A DNA stretch of 64,000 bases from the NCBI GenBank assembly GCA_012064385.1, contig QRDG01000527.1, positions 1,998,349 through 2,062,348 of the forward strand, written 5' to 3'. The notes under the pieces are model-generated. The model ran no database searches, was not told where the DNA came from, and saw only the letters and a list, made by a program, of their open reading frames with translations. Below, piece by piece: positions 12,017-22,691 of the stretch; position 1 is the first letter of the stretch, and each line of letters begins with the position of its first letter. Source of the stretch: Puccinellia tenuiflora (lineage: Eukaryota; Streptophyta; Magnoliopsida; Poales; Poaceae). The position numbers were made by a program, and so were the translations under genes.

Positions 12017-12495
12017 GTGAAGAAGAAAATTGAGTTTCCCTTGATGGCCGAATTTAAAAGAGAAGAATTTGAATTTTTTGAATAAATTCGGTTTCTCGGA
12101 AAATAACTTTAAAAAGCGAACCAAGGTATGATGTGGGAGATCAACTCACTTCCCTCTGATTTTTGGCACACAAGAATCATTTTTCTAAAAAGAATTTAAT
12201 ATAGTAGGAAAAGGTTGGAGAGGAAGAATTACCTTCTCATACTCCTTTTTAAAAAAAAATTAGGGTTTCTGAGTAATTAGGGAATTTTTGATTTATTTTT
12301 AAGTCACATTCCAATTTATGATCCGGTTGGTCAATTGACTAATTGTTGTATAAATAATTAACTAGACAATAGCACTCAATTTAGCAAACAAACACCACAT
12401 GAAATAATAGAAGACTAGACATGCATCACATGAAATAATAGAAAAAATTTGTTGGCTCTGAATTTGCTCCGGTTACAAAATATTGGGACGTGACA
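12017..12495 (-). repeat. Truncated 5' LTR of element C
   Basis: It repeats the sense-start ~480 bases of the 3' LTR (7034-7510) with a few differences, ends at TGTCACGTCCC, and abuts ATGTG. Inside, it joins RNase H coding directly, so about 3.9 kb of LTR plus PBS, gag, protease and RT are gone. Confidence 0.85.
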
Positions 12496-12500
12496 ATGTG

Positions 12501-13686
12501 TGATTATATTGTTTGAATATATGCAAGGTTTGTAGACGCTAATATTATTTTCTGAATTCCTTCCTTCGAGCTATAGTAGCTTCATCATAAATTTGTTATG
12601 ATGGGATGGATTAGAAGTATGTGGTAAAAATTGTTTACTATACTTTGAGATAGCTAAGAGTGGAATCGGGAAGAATGCTAAAAAAATATATGGTGATATT
12701 GAGTAAAGCAATCAACTTCAAAGTGTGACTCCAAAGGTGATAGTAAATGACTAACACGCCAAGGAGCATGTGCTAGTTTGACTAACATTGTTTGATGTTG
12801 AATGATTCTTCTATAGGAAATACTGAAAATAAGAATTATAAAAGTATATGGCGGAAAATAAAAGACTGAAAAGTCTAGCTCAGATGTATATAAATGATAT
12901 ACAATTTATAGATGTGGTTTACTAGTTAACTATGTATTCCTTGGGTATTTTGGATACCGTATTGGTTATTATGAATTGTCATACAAATACAATGCAAGAA
13001 ATACTATGGCCTAAAAGAACAAGTAGAAGATATTGTGACGATGCACGACAATAATGGAAATAAATTGTTATTTTATTCACCGTTGCATCCAACCAAAACT
13101 TCAAGATTTATTTTAAGAACTTAATAAATTGTTATTATGTTCCGGTTGTTTGTAATATTAAATAGTTATTCAAACTATGACCATGTTCCATAATTGATGG
13201 ATGAGTTAATGTAAATCGCATTGGAAACATCTCTAAATGCTAAACATCGCAAGACGAAAAAAATTAAAGAATTTCACTTAAATTGTGACACCACCCTTTT
13301 AGTTCATATTGGAAAAGAAAAACATGAAGGGACTCCATGTTGATATACTTTTGGAGTTGATTTTATTTCGAATAAATTGACGCTTGTGACACATTTTTCC
13401 AAAAGATGACTAAAACACCGTTCATAGGCCAAAGTTGAATGGACGACTAATTCAGTGGAGATTATACATATTGATGTATATGGTCCATTATGTGTAGTTG
13501 TGTGTGGTGGATTAATTTTCCTTCACACCTCCGATATTTTAAGTGGATATATGAGCATGTCTATTTAAAAAGAAAGGAGTTTGATATTTTGAATTAGTTT
13601 AAAGTATCATTGGTATGAAGTGAAAACATCGTAGCAAGAAGATCAAGTATTTATGATTGGATCATAAAGAATAAAATTGATAATTA
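12501..13686 (+). pseudogene. Element A interior: degenerate copia gag-pol
   Basis: It resumes A after the ATGTG duplication of C. The sequence is AT-rich, stop-ridden and has no continuous frame. Short stretches near 13430-13560 resemble copia integrase-region codons, but the decay is too advanced for residue-level claims. Placement between confirmed parts of A is the main evidence. Confidence 0.45.
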
Positions 13687-14708
13687 CTAAAAAAAAATAG
13701 CACCCTCTATAGGAGGTCGTTTTTTACTCACTCCCCACGCGACAAGTGGCGCGCTGTGTGAGGCTCTCCCACCCACGGGTGAACCAGAGCTCGCCACTTG
13801 TCGCCTAGGGAGAGAGTCCCCTGGTAGGACAAGGTACGGGTGAGTTTGTACGCTTTTATTTCGTAAATGCGAACACAAAAAAAAGAAATATCTTGTGAAT
13901 CGTTTGTCCAAATCATGATCCATTTTCACGATCGTGCTAGTCGCGTCGAGATCTTCAAAATTAGATCTCATATTGATAAGTTTCGACGAACTTTTTTTTT
14001 GCACTGCCTAGAGTGTGTAGTTTGCACCGCCTTTTCTGTTTTTTAGGGTGCAGTGCAAAACCTTCTTTTTTTGCAGTGCACCGCTTCCGATGGGCCAGTG
14101 CACTGCCTTTTTTATCTTTTTTTAGTGCACTGACTCGGATGGGGCGGTGCACTGCCTTCGGTTTCCGCAGTGCACTGCCTTCGGTCGGGCAGTGCACTGC
14201 CTCCGGTTAACCAGTGCACTGCCTACACGGCCTTCAGCGAAGCAGTGTACTGCCTTCGGTTGCGCAGCACTGCTTGCACGGGAGCATTGTACTGCCTTTG
14301 GTTGAGGCAGTGTACTGCCTAGACTGTCTTCGATTGGATAGTGCACGCAGTGCATTGCTTTTGTCAGAGCATTGCACTGCCTAAATTTGGGCGCAGCTCG
14401 CAGCACACGCTACGACAGATACATCAACGAAATATTAGGGACAACGACTAATGCACCCTTTTCAAGATCTTATTAAATTTTTTTCCTTTTTCTTTTCTTT
14501 TTTTCAAAGTATTTATTAAATACACTATACAACTACGTAGCTAAGCAAGCATGCAAACAGATCGAGCTAGCTAGCTGGTTTCCTTGGATCGACGGTGGCT
14601 TGCTTGCTAGCTGGTTTCGTTCGGAAGTCACGATACGCGGCCATACGCGATCTGCTGGCAGGACACGTGGTCCGCTCGGAGCTGCTCTCGCGTGCGCCCG
14701 CGAACTTC
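13687..14708. other. Unassigned insert with palindromic minisatellite
   Basis: Base composition changes abruptly at about 13690 (after a short A run) from AT-rich copia remnants to GC-richer sequence. It contains the GCAGTGCACTGC tandem array and is the target of the SINE. I could not find matching terminal repeats or a target duplication, so neither class nor exact borders are settled; it probably continues to about 15060. Confidence 0.35.
13999..14390. repeat. Degenerate minisatellite with GCAGTGCACTGC core
   Basis: About a dozen imperfect units of roughly 22-30 bp are built around the 12-nt self-complementary core GCAGTGCACTGC, commonly followed by CTTCGGT or a variant. The best units are at 14140-14225. 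Repetitive translations on the minus strand follow from the array and are not a gene. Confidence 0.75.
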
Positions 14709-14723
14709 AGCTTCCGCGTTGAA
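14709..14723. repeat. Target site duplication of Au SINE (left copy)
   Basis: AGCTTCCGCGTTGAA at 14709-14723 is repeated exactly at 15025-15039, flanking the SINE and its A-rich tail. Confidence 0.9.
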
Positions 14724-15024
14724 CTGAGAACCAACCTTGGTTGGATGGATAGGTGGGTGGTTGTACCCCCAGCCCACCAGAGTTCAAACCCTAGGTTTGA
14801 CACTGGTGTTTCTCATATTTGGCGGAATATTCTTCAGTGGGAGGCGACGTTCCCGTCGATAGCGAGGCGTCCGTGGTGACTTCGTCAATCTCAAGACCTG
14901 ACCCGCCGGCTCAGTATTTCGGAGGTGCTCATAGGGGTAGGGTGTGCGTGTGTGTGTTCATAGGAGTGAGTGTATGCGCGTGTTTGTGAGCGCCTGTGTT
15001 GTACTGTGTTTCGCAAAAAAAAAA
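14724..15024 (+). mobile_element. Au-type SINE
   Basis: The tRNA-derived head has A-box-like TGGATGGATAGGTGGG and B-box-like GAGTTCAAACCCTAG. The body has the characteristic GGAGGTGCTCATAGGGGTAG and the GTGTGCGTGTGTG...GTGAGCGCCTGTGT segment, with an A tail at the end. A perfect 15-bp target duplication flanks it. The body matches my knowledge of Au SINEs from Triticeae; length 301 bp. Confidence 0.85.
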
Positions 15025-15039
15025 AGCTTCCGCGTTGAA

Positions 15040-15985
15040 GGGCGCGCTTCACCTATTCATCCTCGATAAAATTTGAGTTACGAGTTTAGCAAAAACATAT
15101 GAGAAGTTGTAGAATTGTTTCATAACTTATTCTTTCCAAAAAACCTCACAGGTGTGTGGAATGTTCGAGATACATAATCAAATCTTGTTGAACATGGTAA
15201 GATAAATAAAATGCCATTATATTTTATAGTTTATGCATTATAGACGACCGCTTTACACTTAAAAGAGCGCCATTATGATCCGTTGTAATTGACACCATGG
15301 TTTGGGTACTGACCCGAAATTGTCTTTTCTCAAAATTTTGATATGCATAGCATGTGTAAAATGTTTACAACCAAATCGGATAAATATGTGTTTATAAGGT
15401 TATCCCAAAACTGTTGGGTATTTTTCCTGTCACCGAACCTTGGACAAAAGTGTTTGTCAGGAAGGTAGATTTCTTGATAAATTGTTTCTTGCAAAATAGG
15501 TGAGTAGGAGGACAGTACAACTCGACGAAATTGGAGAATTGTCATCATCATGTCAAGAGTAGCGCAGCACCGGAAATTGTTCTGGGGTTTCTTATTTTGA
15601 CTAAATGGAAGACACTACATATGATGTAGAAACTTCGAAAAGAGTTTGCAAACTGGACCACGTAGGTCATTAAAAAATTTGTACCCAGACCAACTTGTGG
15701 TTTGTGAATAAAGTGTTATTTTGACAACAAAGTACTTACAAATTATAAAGGAAGCAGATGATGGGCCCTTACTTCGTAAATTGGCTATAAGTCGTTACAT
15801 TCACACAAGATATGGATGTTCATATCCATTGAAAGTTCGATTCGTCGAAAAGATGTTTACGACAAAGTTCAAAGAGTTGACTACAAAACATTTTGATCTT
15901 CCGTAGCGGCAATTTAGTCTTTTATGGATAATTCTAGCAAAAGTTACATATTTTGATATGGCAGATGAATAACAAAACGAAATTC
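15040..15985 (+). pseudogene. Element A interior: degenerate copia pol
   Basis: It is stop-ridden, but reads as copia pol in patches (for example around 15630-15900). It is continuous with 16997 onward once the solo LTR is removed. The first few tens of bases may still belong to the unassigned insert. The short open frame at 15721-15906 is a fragment, not a gene. Confidence 0.45.
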
Positions 15986-15990
15986 CTCTC

Positions 15991-16991
15991 TGTCGGCACA
16001 GCGGAAATCAGGGTACCACGGGCCGGCCTGCCAGGGCCTACAACATTCTTCAGAAGATTTCGCTAAGGACCAGGCTCGCCAAGCCTGGCGAGCCTCGCGA
16101 GGGTTTTTCCCCTAGCGAGGGACCTCTCCTCCTCGCGAGGGCTTTTTCCCTCGCGAGGGACCTCCCCTCGAGAGGGCATCTTCAAGGACCAAGCCGAAAG
16201 GCTCGGCGAGGCCTCCAGCCTCGCGAGGGTTTCCTTCCTCACGAAGCCAGCTCGGCCTCCGCGGCAGAGTGCACATGGGCTCTGCACCCTCCGCAGAGTC
16301 ACGGGCGCGCCAGCGCGCGGTGACGGCAGCGTCGCAGTTGCCGTTCTTGTGTATAAAGCAGTCAACAATGCTGCACCAAGCAAAGGAGCTCCAAGGATTG
16401 CCACTTTGGTGATAAGGGGACCGTCTGCAGCTACCCTCCAAGGCGACGTCACCGTGGGACACATCCCACCTCAGCGGCGCCAGCCCACCGTCCTGGCTGG
16501 ACGGTGGCTTTTCCAGCTTTGGTGACACCGCTCCCTGCCATGGACCGCGTCCATGGACGCCCCCTTTATCGTGCACCCATCCTCCTCCTTTGTCGCCATG
16601 TGGTAACCCTTCCCGCCAAGATATTTGGGGGAAGAGGTCCAAGACACCTATAAAAGGAGGGGGAGCACGTTCGGGCAAAGGGTTCTTGAGTTGATACAAT
16701 CTGAGATCTAGGGTTAGCCATTGTTAGGCACCTAGAGCTCGCCAAGCTCCCTTTGTACTAAAACCTCTCCAAGCAAGTGCAATACAACCAAGGCAGGACG
16801 TAGGGGTTTTACCTCTCCCAGAGGGCCCTGAACCTGGGTAACATCGTGTGTTCATCTCTGCAGTGCCATCCCGCAGCGATTCTCGACGAGCTCCGTCGCC
16901 GAGGCACGTTGAGGGTTGTTTGATTCCGTGTTCAGCCCCTTACTCGATACCTAGTGAGACACACCCAGTTCCTGGGACAGTTTCTCCGACA
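15991..16991 (+). mobile_element. Solo LTR of an unassigned LTR retrotransposon
   Basis: It starts TGTCGGCACAGCGG and ends TCTCCGACA, flanked by the 5-bp duplication CTCTC (15986-15990 and 16992-16996). A TATAAAAG box at 16649-16656 gives the + orientation. A cluster of CCTCGCGAGG palindromes lies at 16093-16228. Its 1001 bp with no interior indicates LTR-LTR recombination. Frames such as 16112-16699 (minus) are GC-driven shadows. Confidence 0.85.
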
Positions 16992-16996
16992 CTCTC

Positions 16997-18190
16997 AAGG
17001 AAGTTTAGTCAAGGACGTGTATGCGACATGGTCTGAGAGTTTTGTAAAAAAAATCAAAAGTTGCTCGAAAGGTATGCAAATTTCAATGGTTGAAATAAGC
17101 ATAACGAAGTTGGAATCTTTACACAAATGAAGTTATCAAAAGAGTTTGATTCCATAATGGACGGTGAAGATGCTTGTAGAGTTACAAGAAATTAAGTGGG
17201 AGCGCTAAGACATGTTTCTAATACTTTATTTAGTTGACATATAGTTGACTGGAAAGTATGTAATTTAAATTAACATGGATAAGTTTTTATATTGATAAAA
17301 GACTTAGGCTGAATAACATATTGGGGATCAATATCTATAGATATAGATTGAGGCGCCTGATTTAGTTGAGCCAGAGTACATAGATGAAGTATTGAAGTAA
17401 GTCAATACAGAAACGACAAGAAGGAGTTCTTGACGCATGGAAGATGATTGACCAAGACTCAAGTGTTTTGACACAAGATGAGCAAAATTGAAATTGAGAT
17501 TTCTATGTTCCATGGTGTGCACACAACCAGATGTGTCCTAAATTATAAAGTGTTATACTAGGATAATTCATATGACGATTAGACAACAGTGAGTAAGATC
17601 CTTAAGTATTTTAGAAAATCTAAGGATGAGTCTTACTGTATAGTAATGACAAACTACTGTAAAGTGTTACACTAAGGGTCTTGTCATATATACAAATAAT
17701 TCTATCTCAAATTAAGATATGTGTTGAATAGAAGGTGGTACGATAGGCTGGAAGGAAGTTCCATGGTAGTTTTGAATGAGTTTCAAAAGGTATTGTGATG
17801 GATACTACAACAAAGGCTTAGTATGTTGTTGTGTTGAGAACAAAATAAGAAGAGTATATTGTGTCAAGGAGTTCTTTATTGAACTAGGTGAATTCCAAGA
17901 ATGCGAGTACTATAAAGCTCCATTTTCGTAATGGTGGTGACATTGATTCGAGCTGAGGAATTAAGGTCTCACCAACTGACCAAATACAAAGCCATTTCAT
18001 TAGAGAATGAGTGATGCGTACTCATTGGAGAATGAGTGATGCATATAGATGCAGATACAAATAGACCTGAAGCATCAGATCTTTTGATAAACCTCTTCCA
18101 CGAGCAAAACATGATCAGCACCAAAAGGCCATGGGTGTTAGATTTCTATAAATGTTAACTAGATTATTGATTCTAGTGCAAGTGGGAGAC
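16997..18190 (+). pseudogene. Element A interior, 3' part: degenerate RT/RNase H and polypurine tract
   Basis: Decayed copia RT/RNase H codons are recognisable in pieces, such as the stretch around 17318-17360. A short tandem duplication (GAGAATGAGTGATGC) lies at about 18003-18042. The purine tract AAGTGGGAGAC directly precedes the 3' LTR at 18191. Confidence 0.6.
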
Positions 18191-18841
18191 TGTTGGAAAT
18201 ATGCCCAAGAGGCAATAATAAAGTTGTTTATTATCATATTTCATGTTTATGATAAATGTTTATTATCCATGCTATAATTGTATTACCCGGAAACATAATA
18301 CATGTGTGGAATATAAACAACAAAGTGTCCCTAGTAAGCCTCTACTAGACTAGTTCGTTAGTCAATAGATGGTTAAGGTTTCCTAACCATGGACTTGTTA
18401 TAGTCACTTGATAACGGAATCATATAATTAGGAGAATGATGTGATGTACAAACCCAATGATAAAGCATAGCAATTGATTGTGTCACATAGTTACATTGTT
18501 AACGCTTTTGTATATGTCAAGTATAGTTTCCTTAGACCATGAGATTGTGTCACTCCCGTTTACCAGACGAATGCTTTGTGGACATCAAACGTCACTTCGT
18601 AACTGGGTGATTATAAAGGTGGCTTTCAGGTATCTCTGATGGTACTTGTTGGGTGACATGAATCAAGAGTGGGATTGTCCCTCCATGTGACGGAGTAGAT
18701 ATCTCTGGGCCCTCTCGGTAATATAGCATCCGGAAGTTTGCAAACATGTGACTAAGTGGTAGTCATGGGGATCCTATATTATGGAACGAGTAAAGAGAAC
18801 TTGCTAGGTAACGAGATTGAACTAGGTATGGTGATACCGAC
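18191..18841 (+). repeat. 3' LTR of element A, left segment
   Basis: It starts TGTTGGAAATATGCCC after the polypurine tract. Bases 18470-18841 match 1-372 with 7 differences. It ends in the CCGAC duplication (18837-18841) at the insertion of element B and resumes at 49662. Confidence 0.9.
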
Positions 18842-19276
18842 TGTAGCGCCCCGACCACAGAACTATACAATGAAGCTTTGTGCAACCGGTCATTCTACAC
18901 AATCGAAGGTTACTGGGTTTACCAATCCCAGACCAAAACCTTTAGCAGGCATGCTCGGAATGGATCATCGGCACGCAACACTTCGATCATGCCATAAGTT
19001 CAGACATAGCTATCATGTATAGTAGAGAGATCAACACTTGTGGAACAACTGGCACAATCACAGACTCTACGACACAAAGATTCATATAGCAACTCATATA
19101 TGAGAAAGATACAAATATTACACACAAAAGGTCACAGACCCAACAATTCATCATGCGGAAGCGAGGTAGTGTTGTCTAGTACAACAAGATCCAAATATAG
19201 GGCCTAAGAGGCCTACAAATAAACAAACCCAGCCAGCTTGTTCCACGGTCCCAAGCTACCACCTGGGAACCCCGAA

Positions 19277-19489
19277 CTACTCGTCGACATCCACGAAGAA
19301 CTCACATGTGTGCTCGGTGTCGTCCTCCTCTGAAACAAAGTAATAAAGGCAGCAAAGAGAGACTGAGTATGACGTACTCGCAAGTTTAGTAGAGCGATAT
19401 AGTCCCAATGATGACGGAGGCTCTAGAACTGTATAGTAGCTATTTTTCATAAAGCTAGATTTTCTTTTTAAAAGATGTAAAAGACCCAT
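19277..19489 (-). other. Conserved short LTR frame ending in an acidic tail (B 3' LTR copy)
   Basis: A 70-codon frame on the minus strand ends EEDDTEHTCEFFVDVDE. The other LTR copy (25760-25972) keeps the frame with conservative differences, and the diverged solo LTR G keeps the acidic tail (EEDDTEQLGGFFVDVD, stop at 45403-45405). A strong pyrimidine tract and TTTCAG lie just before the acidic segment, so only the tail may be a real exon. No known protein recognised. Confidence 0.35.
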
Positions 19490-19726
19490 GGCATCGACTA
19501 CTCAGAATATTTTCTGAAAAAGGGATAAGAGAGTAACATTTTCCTTCAGTTCTCATCGAACCAAATAGTATCAAGAATCCACCTCTCATTCCACCAAGGC
19601 ACTCCCTCGAATCACCCTCGAGGAAATGAAACTTTTAACCACACGTTGAGTTGCAACCTTTAGCTGCCAAATTTTAATTCATTAGGTTATACTTTTCTAT
19701 GAGCTAATCCGCCTTTCCCAAGATTT

Positions 19727-19790
19727 GTCCATAACAGTGGACACGGCTTTTCGAAAATATTTTCCCTGCATGGGTGTACTAATTTACCCA
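19727..19790 (-). other. Triple-palindrome LTR module, B 3' LTR copy
   Basis: GTCCATAACAGTGGAC, then CTTTTCGAAAAT (one arm mutated), then CCCTGCATGGG (one base off), then TGTACTAATTTACCCA. This is the most decayed of the seven copies. Confidence 0.5.
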
Positions 19791-22691
19791 TCGGTACCGT
19801 CTGGCTCACCTGATTGGCCCTCTACCGGGGAAGGCCGGCGAGTGGGCGCGGTTAGACCTTTACATTGCATGAGGCTTACTCAAGGACCATCAGTGTGCGG
19901 AAGGACAGGTTCCGCGCCTCCAACGCCCTGCCCCGCGGCCACGTCCTAAACACCACCGTCCTCATCATTTCTTTTTCCACCCACACACTCACACGCAAAT
20001 GGAAATAGCAAACTAGAGGACCCTTGACAAGCCCCTCACAACTTATTCGGTCACAGGGGATTCAATATGTCCCCACCTTTGGAAGCACGCTTGGTTCTTG
20101 GTTCTAGCTAAAAGCACTCTCAGCCTTGGCGGCAAGAATGAGGCAAAACACCATCCCTAGATGGCAACTCATCCAGGCCTTTAAACAATTTAATTAAGTA
20201 CACTAGCATCCTCCACCTTGTCCGAACATTCCATCCATTTCATAAATCATGGAAATAAATAACGGACAGCTAAGCATTATACTAAGCATGGCTAAGCATA
20301 GCTAAGCATTTAACTACAACAATAACATAATTTATATCCGGCCAACACATAAGACCTAGGGTTCATAGGAGGGGATACATGTATTGGTTCGGGGAAAAAC
20401 ATGCATTCATGGGATACTCTACATCTTGAAAAAAATTGTCATTGGAATCGCATGCAATATTATGGTGGCTAAAATAAGTTTATAAAGCAATAGGATGCTA
20501 TATGCCAAGAAGGTTAGTTTATCTCTTGCCTTGCTGCCGGGGCGTGTAGTACGGCTCGTCAGGGTAGGTAGGGTTAACCTCCACTCTGGAATCTATCGAT
20601 ACCCAAGCAAAATACAGAAGAACACATAAATCACACAAAGACAAGGTGCAATGCTCAAACACATGATGTCATGACAAGTTTATGCAAGATATCATCATTT
20701 AAATTTAACTAACAAATTAAATGGAGTTCCAAATAATTAATGCAATTATTTGGTAACAACCCCATATTTATCTTAGTGACCACATTATTTATAAATTATC
20801 ACATTATTAAAGAAGTGGCTTAAATATGCATGAACATGACATGAATGGATAGGCTTTGTTCTTCCGATCATTTTGATACCTTATTTGTAAATTTTCAATT
20901 ATCGAAGATTAAATAGTGAATTAAATAATTATTCGAATTTAATTCTTTTAATCAATTCAAGAAGAACATCAAATAAATATTTATGATCATGATATGATAT
21001 TAGCATGGTTTGATAGCAATTGAAGTTCTGATCACATTGATATTTTATCCTTAATTTTTGGTTAAATATTTCTCAAGTTATAAATTTTTCGAAATTAGGT
21101 ATTAATTATGCCATTTTAGGAATTATTAGATAAACAACAATAATATAAATTCAAAAGAACATTTCAATGATTCTAACATGTAGAGTTTGTTTTTCTGAAC
21201 AATTTGATATTTTATTTGCTAAAATTGGAGCATTATTTAAAAAGATATTAATTATTTTATTTTAATTAATTAACAGATTTTACTGTTGGGCCGGCCCCCA
21301 GATCGGCCCAGGCCGGTTTCTAGGCCGGGCGTGTGTCTGAGACGGCCGGCCTCCTGGCCGGCCCAGACCGGTGGCTAGGCCGGGCCGGTGCCTGAGGCTG
21401 CCGGCCTCCCGGCCGGCCTAGACCGGTGCCCAGGCCGGGCAAGGGTTTGACCGGGAGGATGCCGCGACCGGCACGGCGCGCGACGCGACCGCGGCGGTGA
21501 GCGACGGCGAGACGGCGCGAGGGAGAAAGAGGGGTAGCGAGAGGATGCCAGGAAGATCGCGGAGCTCACCCTGAGCTCGAAAACGTGGACGGGGAGGTCG
21601 TGGTGGCCGGACGGTGACGCGGCCGTGCTCGACTTGCGATTGTCGGTGGCGGAGAAGGTCGGCAACGGCGTCGATTCCCGGTGCCCCCCCCCCCCCCCGT
21701 CGATTCCTCGGACCACTACGGAGAGGGAAGCGAGGCGCGACTTTCCGTGGGCTTCGATCCGCTCCCTGGGTGCTCTAGCGGCGGCACTACGGCGGCGGGC
21801 GAGGCATCGGTGGAGCTCGGGAGCGAGAGAGCAGGGGAACGGGGAGCAGGGAGCAGGGGGGCGGTGAGCGAGTGGGAGAGAGAGAGAGGACAGCGTCGTG
21901 GTGGCCCTTAACCAGGCGCGGCAAGGGAGGGGGCCCGGCGTCGTGGGCGCTGCGTCGGCGGCATGGGCACGGCGGCACTGTGCCGGCCACTGTCGCCACA
22001 GTGGAGGAGGAAAGGGGTCTTTGCGAAAACCCCCCTGGCGATAAATCTTTAATTGCAAATTGGTCCAGCAGCAGACTTTAGCGATTTAATTGAGACACCA
22101 GGAATTTTTTTATAAAATCTACAAAAATTCATATAGGCTCCCTTTAACCTTTAGAACCTCCACAAAATTTGGTGGTCCAAAATAAAATGTTTTGGACAAC
22201 ATTTGTTCGCAGAAATTAATTAAGGTCAAAATTGATAATTACCAAAATGTATTTAGTTGGAGCACTTAAACATTTCAATAAATTATAAAAATATTTATGG
22301 AGGCTCATAATATATTAATGAAGCTCCCCATAATTTTATTTTGAATTTTTGGAGAGTTTAACTTGGTTTCAAAAATAGAAATTGATTTGAACCTAATTGA
22401 ATTCTCAAATTTATTTATTTGCTCGTTAAGAATTTAGCCTTTGACATTTATTTATAAAATATATCCTTGAGCTTCCTGGACAAATTGGAGACTCAAGAAC
22501 AAATGGTTTTGCCAATTTGAGTAATGTATTTGGTTTGAAATTTTAGGGAAGGGTTTTGCTTCCTTTGTTTTAAATTTCCAAGTGTTGCTTTATTCAACTT
22601 AAGCAATTTAAATAAGTATGCCATGATGCAATGCAAAGCAAAAAGTGAAAATTTGGCCCATATTTTAGGGTGCCAAACTGGGGTTGTTACA

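Larger units (their letters stand above)
3089..12495 (-). mobile_element. Element C: Ty3/gypsy chromovirus-like element, truncated and split by a Helitron
   Basis: It runs on the minus strand. The complete 3' LTR is 3089-7510, the polypurine tract is just inside it, pol remnants are at 7523-8180 and 10850-12016, and a truncated 5' LTR piece lies at 12017-12495. Both outer ends are intact (minus-strand start TGTCACGTCCC, end CA) and flanked by ATGTG. Gag, protease, reverse transcriptase, PBS and most of the 5' LTR are missing through one internal deletion. RNase H, integrase and a degenerate chromodomain-like tail place it among chromoviruses, probably the Tekay/Del branch. Confidence 0.85.
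18842..22691 (-). repeat. 3' LTR of element B
   Basis: 3850 bp, repeated at 25325-26696 plus 47416-49661. It contains the palindrome module (19727-19790), the acidic frame (19277 upward), AT-rich tracts, and a GC-rich block with a C run (21684-21698). Large open frames in the GC block (such as 21375-22058 minus) are not conserved between the two LTR copies and are rejected as genes. Confidence 0.9.

Noticed and set aside
13999..14390. CRISPR-like array
   Set aside because: Repeats are degenerate, spacers are not regular or unique, and this is a plant genome.
13961..14406. Repetitive proteins on the minus strand (KAVH-like repeats)
   Set aside because: Direct translation of the GCAGTGCACTGC minisatellite; no start context or conservation.
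16112..16699. 195-codon frame on the minus strand
   Set aside because: Lies wholly within the solo LTR and is antisense to its TATA box; the overlapping 133-codon frame is equally open.
21684..21698. C run in the B LTR as a special element
   Set aside because: It is a simple homopolymer of 15 (17 in the other copy at 48654-48670); length slippage is the simplest explanation.
21375..22058. 227-codon open frame on the minus strand in the GC-rich block of the B LTR
   Set aside because: The matching block in the other LTR (48235-48864) opens in a different length and register because of indels; other frames on both strands are open too. No domain; GC composition explains it.
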